Assembly (NCBI GenBank): GCA_023105745.1
Contig: JALGQZ010000013.1
Coordinates: 20,621,105-20,685,104, forward strand
DNA from: Austropuccinia psidii
Taxonomy: Eukaryota > Basidiomycota > Pucciniomycetes > Pucciniales > Sphaerophragmiaceae
Direction: 5' to 3'
DNA length: 64,000 nucleotides
In this document: piece by piece, positions 21,048-32,040 of the stretch
How the letters are laid out: the number at the start of each line of letters is the position of its first letter
Position numbering within the stretch: the stretch's first letter is position 1
The notes under the pieces: generated by a model
The model's input: the letters and a program-made list of their open reading frames with translations, nothing else
Told to the model about the DNA's origin: nothing
Databases searched by the model: none
Program-made: the position numbers and the translations under genes

Positions 21048-24000
21048 TGTCACAGGGACTCTTGGACAGAAAAACAAGATTGGCCTGGCACTCAGCAACA
21101 GGGAGCTCACTTGGAAGACTCCAAAAGAATAAAGAAAATAAAAATAAAGAATTGAATTTATCTAAGAAGAATGCAAGTACAAAGATGAGATTCAATAAGA
21201 GAAATGAGAAGCCAAATGGCCAAAGAGCCAACCAAGTAAGTCCTTAATCCCTGTTTCAACCTGCCAAAATGAACACTGGAATTATTAAGTATATTACCAC
21301 CAAATATCCATTGACAGGAAAAGAAAGAAAAGAGAAAAGGTGCTAAATGACAGACTTGATAATATCAGTATTCACTTAACAAAAATGGTAAGATAAATAA
21401 AGATAAAATAAAATCAAAATATATCAATCAACTCAGGGAAAAGCCCCCCAGGGCCAAAGGAGGCTGGTATATGTGAAAATTTGAGAGCTTGACTCCTTCA
21501 GGCTGGCAGCTGGTCTGTATTGAATACTGGAAGCTGTATTGATTGTCTGATGGAGTGTATACCTTGCCAGATTGGGAAATGAACTGTGCTGAATGATTTT
21601 CCCATGATGTATGATTGAAATACAGGGCTTTATGAATCCAGAATGTATTGAAATTAATGTGGTTGCCAAGTTGGATTGGTGGAGCATTGACCCTTGACAC
21701 ATTGTTTGGAACTGCCTCTTGAATATCCCTTGAGAATTAACAGCCAGTATTCCCTTGGAGGAATACTGTGAGTGAGAATAACCATTGATTTCTTGATGGC
21801 ATCATTGGTATTTGGAATTATGACACTTGCCCTTGAGCCTTGATGAATCCTCTGGAAGGTGTGCCTTGATGACCTGTTTAAAAGTGGAAATAACCATTTG
21901 AAATTGCTGTCATCGGATTGCTGCTGAAAAAAGATGCATAATGGTGTATAACACCATATATGGCACTTTTGCTTATTGAAGGTTGAAATGGGCCAAAGGT
22001 CTTTTGAGGTGATGTCAGGAGGATATGAATGAAATTTGGGTTTTGGAAGGCTTCAGAGGTGAGAAAGTGTCTTTTGAGTGATTTGGCCATTTTTGGGTTT
22101 TTGGATAAATACAGCTAATACAGATTTAAAACTGTATTTGCGCAAAGTGCACAAAAATTCACAAAAGTGTTCAAAATGCACAAATATGGCAGTTAAGCCC
22201 CAAAAGGCCTGATATGGCCTTTTGGGCATATTTCCCATAATACATGCAAAGTATGGCCTAAATGGCTTAATACAGCCAAATGTGCAAAAGTGCGCAAAAT
22301 GCATCAAAGTGCGCAAGCTGTATTTAAAGCTTAAAAAGCCAAATACAGGCTTTTGGGATGTATTTTCCCTGTTGTATGGAAAATACCCAAGATGCCCAAA
22401 AGCAGAGAGACAGCCTAGAATGGCTTGACACTGGTGAAGGGCACAGGTTGGCCCCCAGATGATAAAGTGACCATTAAGGCCATAAAACATGACAATGGCC
22501 AATTGTCACAACCACAAAGAATGACCCTCCGCCATTGATGTTGCGGCGATTCCAACCTGGGACCAAGTGGGGGCCAATTGGCCACACCATATCTTTATGG
22601 CCAATTTGGTCCCTTCTGGTTCTCTATTGCATTTTGGCCATATCACCACCCCCTGGCCTTTTATGGCCCCAACCATCATTTATGGCCTCAGGCCATATCC
22701 TGCCATCATTGGCCTCCCTGGCCAATTTCCATATCCTCAACCCCCAGGCCTCTATCTTTGTTTTGGGCCTGGGGGTCTCTTTGTCTCCTAGGGGGTTCTT
22801 GGTCCCCTAGCCCTCCTCATGAGCTCTGGGCCAACCCTTTTCATTAGGGGGTCCCTAGCCTAAATGGCCTTTTTGGGCCATTTAGGCCCCCTATGGCCTC
22901 TACAGTCCGTGGGCAATAATCGCAGTCTGTGGGCCAAAGGGGGCAGCCCATCAGCTCCCAAAGCCAGGTGGGTCTCAAACCACAATTTGGCCCAACTGAG
23001 CCAATCTTGGCCCCAAATCCATCAAACCCCAAAATGGCCATAAGACCCTTAGGACCCAGTTTTGGCCAATACCCACCATGGACCACTTTTCAGCCCATGG
23101 CCTCTGGTAACCACCAGAGGCCACCAGATCTGCTCAACTCAATCCTTCCCCTCACCTTAAGGGGAATTCTTTTGCTCCTTCATGCACCCCATACTCAAGG
23201 TTTCAGCAGTGGTGCATATATGGTATTATATACCATTATGCACCATTTTTGCTCAGAAATTCAATGGTGACATTTTCAGGACCCACGTCTATCTTTACAA
23301 ATCAAGGTCTCAAAATACAACCACCACCTTGAAGGAGGAATTATTAACTCATCACTCTGGCAATCCATTGCGGCAATCAGAAGACCATTCAGGGATCTCA
23401 ATCACCTGGCCCTGCAGAAGTTGGGTTGGAAATTTCATTCAAGATTATTCCAAGGGAATCCTCAGAGGTTATACATCCATTCAATCAGCTGTCAAGGCAT
23501 CAAGTATTTCAATACTCCTTGGACAACTCAATTGGTCCATACAGGCGTCAATGAATCAACCTGTATGTACTTGGCCCAATTGGGCCAATTCATATTCCAC
23601 TGTGGGAATTCAGTCACACAGTTCAATTTTCAAGATGGCCAGATCTGTATTGACCCAATTCAGAAAATACAGCTGGTGACTCACCTTCCAGGATCAGTCT
23701 TTCAACTTTTCACATATACTGGCCAACTTTCAGTACCTGGGGACTTTTTCCCCAGTTAATTAATATATTGGATTTATTATTATCTTTATTTTCTTTTTAT
23801 TTATTAAATTTAATACTGATAATCTTGATTCAGTCATTCAGAACGTTTTCTCTTTTCTTCCTTGCCTGTCAGTGGATATTGGTGGTCATATCCTTTACTA
23901 ATTCCATTCCCTTTTCTGTAAGGTTGGAACAGTGAATTGAGGATTGACTTGGTTGCCTTCTTGGCCTTTGGCTTCTTTTATTATCATTGTCCTTTGGCTT

Positions 24001-24263
24001 CTTATCTTTTCTTTTATCTTTGGCATACTTTTCTTTTCCATTTTTCTTCTTTGAAGAAATTTAATCTTTATTATTCCTTATATCTTTTGGAACCCTACAA
24101 GTGAGCTCTTGATTCCTGAGTGCCCAGCCCCCTTGCTTCCATAAGAGCCCCTGTGACACCAATTTGGCCAATGATTATGGATATGGCCAAATTGCCATAT
24201 ATTGGATATGGCATGGATATGTCATATTGGGTTCCAAGAGGGTGGAATTCCATGGTTGTGACA
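21048..24263 (-). mobile_element. Solo LTR K2, reverse orientation, interrupted by J1
   Basis: On the minus strand it begins TGTCACAACCATGG at 24263 and ends CCCTGTGACA at 21048. Flanks are TCATA (21043-21047) and CCATA (24264-24268), a 5-bp duplication with one change. Its body 21048-22503 is the reverse complement of the same LTR family as K1, so K1 and K2 form arms of a large inverted repeat. J1 splits it at 22503. Confidence 0.8.
22504..24158 (+). mobile_element. Solo LTR J1 (1655 bp)
   Basis: TGTCACAACCACAAAG...GCCCCTGTGACA flanked by CCAAT on both sides (22499-22503 and 24159-24163). No internal region, so a solo LTR left by recombination. GGCC-rich and of higher GC than its surroundings, with a 12-bp-stem hairpin near 22859-22889. 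Same family as J2 (42512-44227). Confidence 0.9.
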
Positions 24264-25377
24264 CCATATCATGCCAGTTGGGGCTTCATTGCCATATTTG
24301 CACAGTTTGATCAAATACAGTTCTAAAGCTGTATAATTGGTATTTAGCCAAAACTCCAAACCACTTTGTAACCTCTGAAGCCACTGAAAACCCATTTATC
24401 ACTTATATACTTCTGGAATTCCTCAAAAAGACCTTTGACCACTCTCCTTCTTCAATGACCAAAAATTGCATAAATGGTGTTATACACCCTTATTCATCTT
24501 TTTTTCACCAGAAATCCAATTGTGCCAACATCAAAGGCATATTTAAACATTCCATAAAGTGATTAAGGCATCATGTCATCTAGAGGATTCATCAACACTC
24601 AAGGACAAGTGTCACTGTGAAGTATAAATGACACTAACAAGGAATCATTTCAGATTATCATTCATAGTATTCCTCCAAGGGAATACTGGCAGTTCATTAT
24701 AAAGGGATATTCAAGAGGTAGTTCTAAACAATATGTCAAGCTTCAATGCTCTATCAAGCCACCTTGGCAACCACATTTATTCAACACAGTCTGGATTCAT
24801 CAAGCCCTGTATTTCAATCATACACCATGGGAAGATCATTCAACCCAGTCCATTTCTCAATTTGGAAAGGTATGCATTCCATCAGACAATCAATAATTCT
24901 GCCAGTATTCAATACAGATCAGTCTGCAGCCTCAAGGAGTCAAGCTCTCATTCTTTCATGTATACCAGCCTCCTTTATCCCTGGGGGGCTTTGCCCAAGT
25001 TAATTAATATATTTTGATTTTAATTTATCTTTGTTTATATTTTCATCTTGTTAAGTGTATACCAATATTATCAAATCAGTCATTTAGCACCTCTTCATTT
25101 CTTTCTTTGCCTGTCAGTGGATTGTGGTGGTCATATTCTTTACTAATTCCATTGCTCATTTTGGAAGGTTGAAACAGTGATTAAGGAATTACTTGGTTGT
25201 CTCTTTGGCCATTTGGCTTCCTTTTCTCTTATTGCATCTCATCTTTTACTTTCACATTTATTAGAGTAATTTATTCTTATTTTATCTTATCTTCTCCAAT
25301 ATTTGGAGTCTTCCAAGTGAGTTCCCTTATTTCTGAGTTCCAGGCCATCCTTGTTTCCCCCAAGAGACCCTGTGACA
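24264..25377 (+). repeat. LTR K1, second segment
   Basis: Continues K1 after the K2 target duplication and ends GAGACCCTGTGACA. The stretch 24730-25377 is the reverse complement of 21048-21700. ORFs here (24733-25017, 24746-25003) are LTR shadows. The following bases (GACTA) do not match those before 20743, as expected for a 3' LTR rather than a solo one. Confidence 0.8.
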
Positions 25378-26121
25378 GACTATTGGCTGACTTGAGGCTT
25401 TCTGGTAGAAACTACTGGGGCCTTTTCCTTTCTTTCCTCCCTCTTTTTGGCATGGTACCCCTTTATTATTTTTGATTTGAGGCTTGGATGCTAGTGTATT
25501 CCATTGATTAGAGTAGTTTACTATTTCAGCCTCTTTGAGGAGCTCTCTCAGGATGTTCCAGGAGTTCATTTCTTCTGGGTGGATTTGTGGAAAGATTTCC
25601 CAATTTTCATCCTTGTAAAATGTGTAGTACTGCTTGTACTCGCCCATGTATATGTCCATCCAATCCCTCTGAATTTTTATTTATACCTTTTGGAGTTAGA
25701 CCTACTGAGTTCCAGCTCTGGTTCAGATATTATGCTCATTTTTGGGACTTAACTTTGGGATATCGCACTTCCTTGTGCGGATTTTGTTCCACAGGGAATT
25801 TTGCTCTTTCTTTTCCTTTGGGGAGCTCCATTCTACTTCTGAGTTAAGCTCCACCTGAATGTATGGAGTATTGGTATCCTCTTCCAGTAGTCCTAATTGA
25901 GAAACAAACAATAAAAGGATTTTAAAACATTAAAGAAGTATTTTTATGGAAATCTAAGAGAGGTACTCACCTTAAGAGTCCTGAATAGTGGGTCCTTCAA
26001 AGGCTAATTTTTTGGGCTTTCTTTTCTTACCAATAACAGGTGTTTGAGAACTTTGATATGTTCCTTCCACCAATCTCTCAACAGTGTTCTGATTGTCCTC
26101 TGTTGTGCTGTCTCCAAACAT
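25378..26121 (-). pseudogene. Element L alternative-frame protein, two exons, decayed
   Basis: Minus-strand exon 1 (26121-25971) encodes MFGDSTTEDNQN...KKRKPKKLAFEG, with a TAA just before the donor. After the 78-nt intron, exon 2 (25892 onward) reads GLLEEDTNTPYIQVELN; further stops follow, then, in the same frame, MDIYMGEYKQYY, ENWEIFPQ, MNSWNIL and QWNTLASK. This matches the element C protein (IEIYQCQYKNWF, EEWEICPS, MNSYLHIK). In a neighbouring frame SEPELELSRSNS resembles the C Gag leader SEPELIQDNICRS, so both overlapping frames have homologues. Dead copy; function not known. Confidence 0.65.
25893..25970 (-). other. Element L 78-nt phase-1 intron
   Basis: Minus-strand donor CTTAAG|GTGAGT at 25970 and acceptor TTTCTCAATTAG ending at 25893. 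The codon is split after its first G, as in A, B and C. An ATG lies inside, but its frame closes after two codons in this decayed copy. Confidence 0.6.
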
Positions 26122-26557
26122 TAAAAAAAACAAATAAATATAAGTCTTTTTATAAGCACTGTTATTTTTGAGAAGATATGGAATTTTCAATGTAAAAATT
26201 GCTCTTATATCTTTCTAAATAAATGAAATAAATAAGAAGGAATTGAAATGATTTTTTTTTATTTTTTAAAGAATAAAATAAAAAATTAAGATCATTCTTT
26301 TTCCAAAATTGAATTATATCATAAATTTATTTCTAATTTATAAATATGTTTCTAGTCACTAGAGTCACCAAAAAAATTGTTGCAAGTCTAAGGATGTGGG
26401 AAACCATGTGTAAGACAGTACAATTGTTTTCCAAATGCCTTAATAGCTTTTAAGATCAATAAATATAGAGCTATTATATACTTTTATGATTATTAATTCA
26501 ATTTCTATTGGATAAACCCAATTTTGACCTTTTCTAAAAGGTCTTTCAACTAAATAT

Positions 26558-26575
26558 CACAGCCAGGCCCCAAAA
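26558..26575 (-). other. Candidate primer-binding site of element L
   Basis: Minus-strand TTTTGGGGCCTGGCTGTG directly follows the LTR end, one G shorter than in B and C. Confidence 0.55.
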
Positions 26576-28521
26576 TGTAAGGTTTGACTATGAAACAATA
26601 AGTAAGTATTACCAATACTTCACTTAGTGTACTATGAATGTCCTTATTAAATTGAATAATAAGATTAAGAATAATTATCATAATTACAGTGTGACATTTT
26701 GATATTATTAAATAAATAAGATAATATAACTGATATTATAAGAAAATAATATAATAATATCAATATTAATATTTGATAATTTATATATTTCTGGCACTGC
26801 ATTATTGTTATAAACAAATAATAAACTCATGAAAAATTTATTTTTAAAAATAAAAATTAATTTCTAAAAGTGATATTACAAATAGGAAGGTTGTATATTG
26901 ATATACATAGTTTTTATATTAATAAAACAATTATTAAAAATAATAATAAACAGAAGATTATTTTAAAAGATTAAAATAATTTACTTTTAAGACTTAATTT
27001 AAGACTTGTGAATTAGTTATTTCTTCAAAGTTTAAATAAAACTTATTTGAATTGTATTTACAATCAAAAATAAAGGAAATTACCAATATTCTTGTTTTTT
27101 ACATGGAATTAATGATTTAGAAAGAAATTTAATGAAAAAGTTACAAATTGATTGAATCACCCCAAGATTGATGCTTATAAAAAAGACCAATTTGAGTTTC
27201 TAAATATATAATAGTTTCATACAAAATTAATTAATGTTTTTTTTGCCTCTGAAGGGGAAATGGAGGTAAAAAGAGCTCTATATATAGTAAGTTCCTCCTT
27301 CCTAGAGTCCAGAAGGCTCCTAGAAGACCTTTAATAACATTATCCACTGTAATTGATGAGTAATGTGACCTTTAGTGATGATCACATCATTACTAAACCA
27401 TCTTATCTCATTATCATGCCATTATTTAGAGTTTTCACTGTAACTCTAGGTTTGCTAACATCATAGGCTTGGAAGAAGACTAAATTTCATGGATTTTCTG
27501 AGATTGAATCATAATAGACTATTATTCACCACTTTTATAGCTTATATGACTGTTAAACTTAAATTAAGAGTACAGTGAATTATTAGAAATGATCAATTTT
27601 AAGCATAAGCTTTGATCATTAATACCTGTTGATTTATAAAAACTAAAGACATTCAGAGAGTTAATTATGATAGCTTGGAGTTTCATTATTTATCTTCCAA
27701 GAGAATGCAATGAAATCATCAAAACTCATCTTTGATAATTTTTCTTGCAACTCATCTTTTCTGTCAAGATTTACTATTTTGAACTTCAAACTATGTTTTC
27801 AATGGATAATACCTTGAATATAATGATAAGAATTGATTAATCCTTCACATATGCGCTAGTAGAGTTTGAATATCCACTTTTTTTAACTTTGGACCACTTT
27901 CACAACAAAGTGGTCAACAGCTATAACAATTCTGTTCAATAAACCCTTATGAGTTTTAACGTTGTTTGAATCTTGTCAAATAAAGTTTATATCTGTATCA
28001 TTACAGTAATTATATTGTAGCCTTTTTTTTTCAACTCTCTATAATTTATATCTCAAGAGATATGAGCTAAAACCCATGAATATATGCACGGAGCATAAAA
28101 GTGCATATATTCCAGTTATTTCAATATGTATTCACTTTACATATATGGCCAAATCATTTGATATGTGCAATCCTTCATAGTAAATACAATGTTTCAGTTA
28201 ATTTTATGTTTCTATTCATTGGTTCGTGATATAATCAAGTATTTATGCATTTTTATGGCATTTTTACTTATTACTCAGTAAGTATTGTCTTTACAGATAT
28301 GAAACAAAAGTGTTATATGTGTTTTTTACCAAGGTGAATCTAATAGTGCAATTTTGCTCACATTATCATTCATTAGGTTCAAAGTTAATAAAGAATTTAT
28401 GCCTTTTTGTGGCATTTTTATTTATTTTAAGATACTAATTTGAATTCTTATTTTTAGAATAAATATTGTAAAGTTGTTTTGTGAAATCTTTGGATATTTA
28501 GTCATATCTCAAAGGCTCACA
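26576..28521 (-). repeat. Element L 5' LTR (1946 bp)
   Basis: Minus-strand TGTGAGCCTTTGAG at 28521 to GTTTGACTATG...CTTACA-type end at 26576 (plus-strand TGTAAGGTTTGAC). Very AT-rich and strongly diverged from the C LTR except at the ends. It explains an otherwise gene-free stretch. Confidence 0.75.
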
Positions 28522-28627
28522 CATACAAAAAAATGATACACAAGTAATTTGAATTAAACAATCAAGAACAAATATTACCCCAAAAAGAAACTATTCAGCT
28601 TAAACATATCATAAATTAAAGACAAGC

Positions 28628-31600
28628 ATGTCTGGTGTTTTTGTTGAAAGTGAAAATCCTGAAGCAGAAAAAGTTATTATGACAAAAAAAAATAATTAAA
28701 ATACCCTGAAACAAATAAGGTACCAGAACCTAGTACACCCAGAAATCAAACACCATTCAAGCAAGAATTAGAAGAAGAAAACAGAGTTATGATGCAACCA
28801 AAGTAGGATGAACAAATAATTAAGAAGCCTCCAGTAAAGAATAATGATTAAGAATAAATTATTGAAAAAGCTATGAATAAGGTGTTAGATCAGAATGTTA
28901 ATCTTACCTTAAAATAAATTTCAACAATATCACCAAGATTCATTGAAGAAATGCAATTTCCCTCTGAGAAAGAAAAAAAATACATAATGTCACTCAAATC
29001 TATTAACACTAAAGCATAGAATTCCCTCAAGAAAAGTTATTTTCCTAAATAAAATACATTTTTCTCACCCACTGGGAATAATTGAAATCCTTCTTGTTCA
29101 GTAATAATACAAAGTGAAATATTTGGTGGCTACTAGAACGGAGCTAAATATCATACCCGAAAATGAATAAACTGAGGAAGGATTAGCTATGTATACTTTG
29201 GGCATGAAAGTTTGAGGAATAGGAGGACACACTACTGCAATGGTTTATCCCAGAGAAAAGACACCCATAATTTTACCATCTGGAGATGAAATGATGATTC
29301 ACTTTTTTGAGCCTACAGGGGAAATCCACACTTTTGTTGGAAAAAATGTGCTGGAATCTTATAGATTCAGACCTGAAAATTCAAAATCCCAAGGAGAAAC
29401 TTTGAGGTATAATGAATCTCATGGAAGGATATTTTTCATCCCAATATGCTCACCAGAAACCAAAGGATTGCATGTACACCATCCCAAAGGAATAAAATTA
29501 TATAATACTACCAAAATCAAATAATGGAAGATGGATCATATAAGATACACTGGAATATTTCAAGAATTACCTGCAGAAATTTCCATAATAAAAGAAAATA
29601 AGTAATCTTTAAAATTAAACCCAGAAATTCCTATCATTCATTACAAAGCTGGAGTGACTACTAATTTTTTTCAAAGTAGTAAAAACAGTAATTTTGACCT
29701 TGATTACCCTCCAAAATCTTGTATATATAAGTACTTTATATGGAAGCTTCCACTCCAAATAAAGTGAGACTGATACAAAATAAAGGCTTTAAGCCAATAA
29801 AGCCATTCAACAGTGTCTCACCTGTGTGTGGTAAAAATATTCTTTCTTTTAATAAGAAAAAAATCCTGTTTCTAAATTAAACAAACCATTTATCAAGGCT
29901 ATATTTTGAAATCCAAAGCATAATATTTCACCAATTTATTTCTTGAGGGTGAAATTTGGTGCTACAATCAGATTTACTCAAAAATAGCTCCATGAATTTC
30001 AAAATAAGAAAATTCAAAAAAAAAGTTAACAAAGATTCAGCTTTTGAAAGGCAAAATCAACAGAATGAAACAATTGAATCAAATTACTCATCTAATAGGT
30101 TAACTCGAGGAGAAACTCACAGAATGGTCCCTTCTCAAAAGGATTTAGTTTATAAATATTACACAGCCAATGGGAATAATTTAAGTCCCGCTTAAGATAA
30201 ATCTGTACCCCATAAGGAACGTAAAAAAATAAGTAATGATAAATTATGAATTAATTCAATTTACCTCCTTATTCAGGAAGAAGATATAATTTAAATAATA
30301 AGTGAGAAGAAAGATTTCAACACCGATAATGCAAATATCACTCAATCTGGGTAATACAAAGCCCAAATATGTGTTAGAGTAGGATGTAAAGAGTATCTTG
30401 ATACACCCTTGATCCCAAAGCCTCAAGTCAATATTTCACCATTAAGGATTGGATTTTGTATTGGAATTAATCCAAATAAAAATAATAATCAAACAAACCC
30501 AAAGATGCTATTTCAGGAATTACACGCTTTTCTTCCAACTGATGAAGAAAATTATTTACCAATTACTGTTCAAGTACCAAAAACCATTTAGTTTTGGGAA
30601 AGGAATTCTTTCATTAGTTTACTGCTATAAATATTATTCACAAACATCACTAGGAGTTGAGGAAATTAAAAGCTTACAAGGCAGTTGAATGAAAGAAAAT
30701 TAATAGGATAAATATTCTCATGTGCTCATTTTTGGCATACTATAAAAATTTAAAGGAGAATTTGATCCAATAATAGCAATCATGCAAAATAAGGATACAC
30801 ATAATAAAAAAATCTGTAAGGTTTATAAGCCTGAAATAATTAATTTCACTGAAAAATAACCTACTCTGTTTGTAAGAGAAAAAAAATCTCTACCAAAACC
30901 ATCAATAACATCAGTAGAAAGTGAACCAGAGGTTACCACTATGGAAAAGCTTAGCAGCTCAAATAGTCTACCAATTGAATCAAAACAAGAAACTTTCAAG
31001 ATGCAATTATTAGCACATCAACAAACATTTGGCCAAAACACATAACAAGAATAATCAGCCTCAAATAATCTGATTGATCCAATTCTGATCAATCATAACA
31101 ATAATCAACCATCAAATACCGCACCATCACTTCACTCTGCAGATGAAAATTCATTGGACCTTAGCTTCATGATTACAGAAGATAAATTAAGTAAAAAACT
31201 AATAAACAATGAGCTTCAATACTAAAGCTCAAATAATCTTGAGTGAACTCACAGAGAGCTTAGTAAATCTGCAACTCATGGGGCTAGTTATGCAAAAGCG
31301 TTACAGCTGAAGAATCTAATCGATCAAGAATACCTCGTATCACCTTCATAATTGGTACATTATAATTTTGGATCATGTAGTCAAATTACGGAAAGCCTTA
31401 ACCTAGAAGAACTAGAATCCCATAATCAGAAAGTTATATTACCTCAAGATGATACTTTGATTAACTTAACTGATAAAACTTTTTATAAAATACAGCCTCT
31501 TGAACAAAGCATAAAACTAACAAAATTTGAGATTATAGACAATACTCGGCCAAAATAGTACCAGGAAAAATAAGCTCAAGTAGAAGACTTCCTAGAAATA

Positions 31601-32040
31601 TTTACTTGATTGTTCAGCCCAAACTATAATCATCAAGAAAAAAATAATGGTTATATTAATTCAAGTGAAGAGACGAATAGAGAAATATCTTCAATTATGT
31701 TATTTTCAATAACTGAATAAAAGAAGATATTAAAAGAAATGGAATGAATTTTATAAAAAAAATTGAAAATTCTCTAAAAAAGCTTATGTTAAATTAAAGC
31801 TCAAATTTGACGAACATCAGAAAACATCATTTTTACTCAAGAAACTTCAAATTGAAATTGGAAAAGAAAGTCAAAACTTCTTGAATAGTGAATTTTAAAA
31901 CAGCCCAATTTTCAATTCACAGAGGAAAAACTCACAAAAGTTACAAAAACATAACAAAAGGCTCAAATAATTATGAATAAAATAATATCAAAAATGTTTT
32001 TATCCAGCTTTGTTTATTTTTTTTGTAACCAAAAGTACTT
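28628..32040 (+). pseudogene. Decayed Gag/retropepsin-like polyprotein of a third retroelement lineage
   Basis: One long coding stretch with many in-frame stops (mostly TAA) and a few frameshifts. Early part: NVNLTLK and ISPRFIEEM, like the region before the protease in basidiomycete retroelement proteins. At 29126-29524 a retropepsin-like domain: ELNIIPENE, LGMKV, GIGGHTTAM, IILPSGDEM, IHFF, GEIHTFVGKNVLES and IPICSPETKG. The catalytic Asp-Thr-Gly is changed to Ala-Thr-Arg (29129-29137). Later pieces (29956-30195, 30409-30591, 30899-32037) are Asn/Gln/Ser/Lys-rich without a motif I know. The family call rests on the GIGGHT and LPSG motifs remembered from rust proteins. No reverse transcriptase is visible. 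Confidence 0.5.

Larger units (their letters stand above)
17693..25377 (+). mobile_element. Element I: 3' part of a second Gypsy lineage, with its 3' LTR (K1) interrupted
   Basis: Pol remnant 17693-19963, a ~770-nt 3' untranslated stretch, a purine tract at 20731 and an LTR starting at 20743 that is split by the reverse insertion K2 and finishes at 25377. No 5' half is in the window: the sequence begins inside reverse transcriptase, directly at the edge of element A, which probably inserted here. TGTCACAAC...CTGTGACA ends distinguish this LTR group. Confidence 0.75.
25378..28521 (-). mobile_element. Element L: 5' part of a minus-strand Gypsy element related to C
   Basis: Read on the minus strand: LTR 28521-26576 (TGTGAGCC...CTTACA), candidate primer site TTTTGGGGCCTGGCTGTG, leader, a two-exon reading frame, then truncation at 25378 by the end of LTR K1. 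The LTR ends and length (1946 bp) put it in the C family, but it is much diverged. Confidence 0.8.

Noticed and set aside
21428..21702. Minus ORFs of ~90 codons, with plus-strand look-alikes at 24733-25017
   Set aside because: They are the same K-family LTR segment in opposite orientations, and frames differ between copies.
22535..23759. Several overlapping plus-strand ORFs in LTR J1
   Set aside because: Three frames of the same repetitive GGCC-rich LTR sequence; no frame stands out.
29767..29823. Short inverted repeat GTGAGAC...GTCTCAC suggestive of a small transposon
   Set aside because: Only 7-bp arms, no clear duplication, and it lies within the decayed coding stretch.
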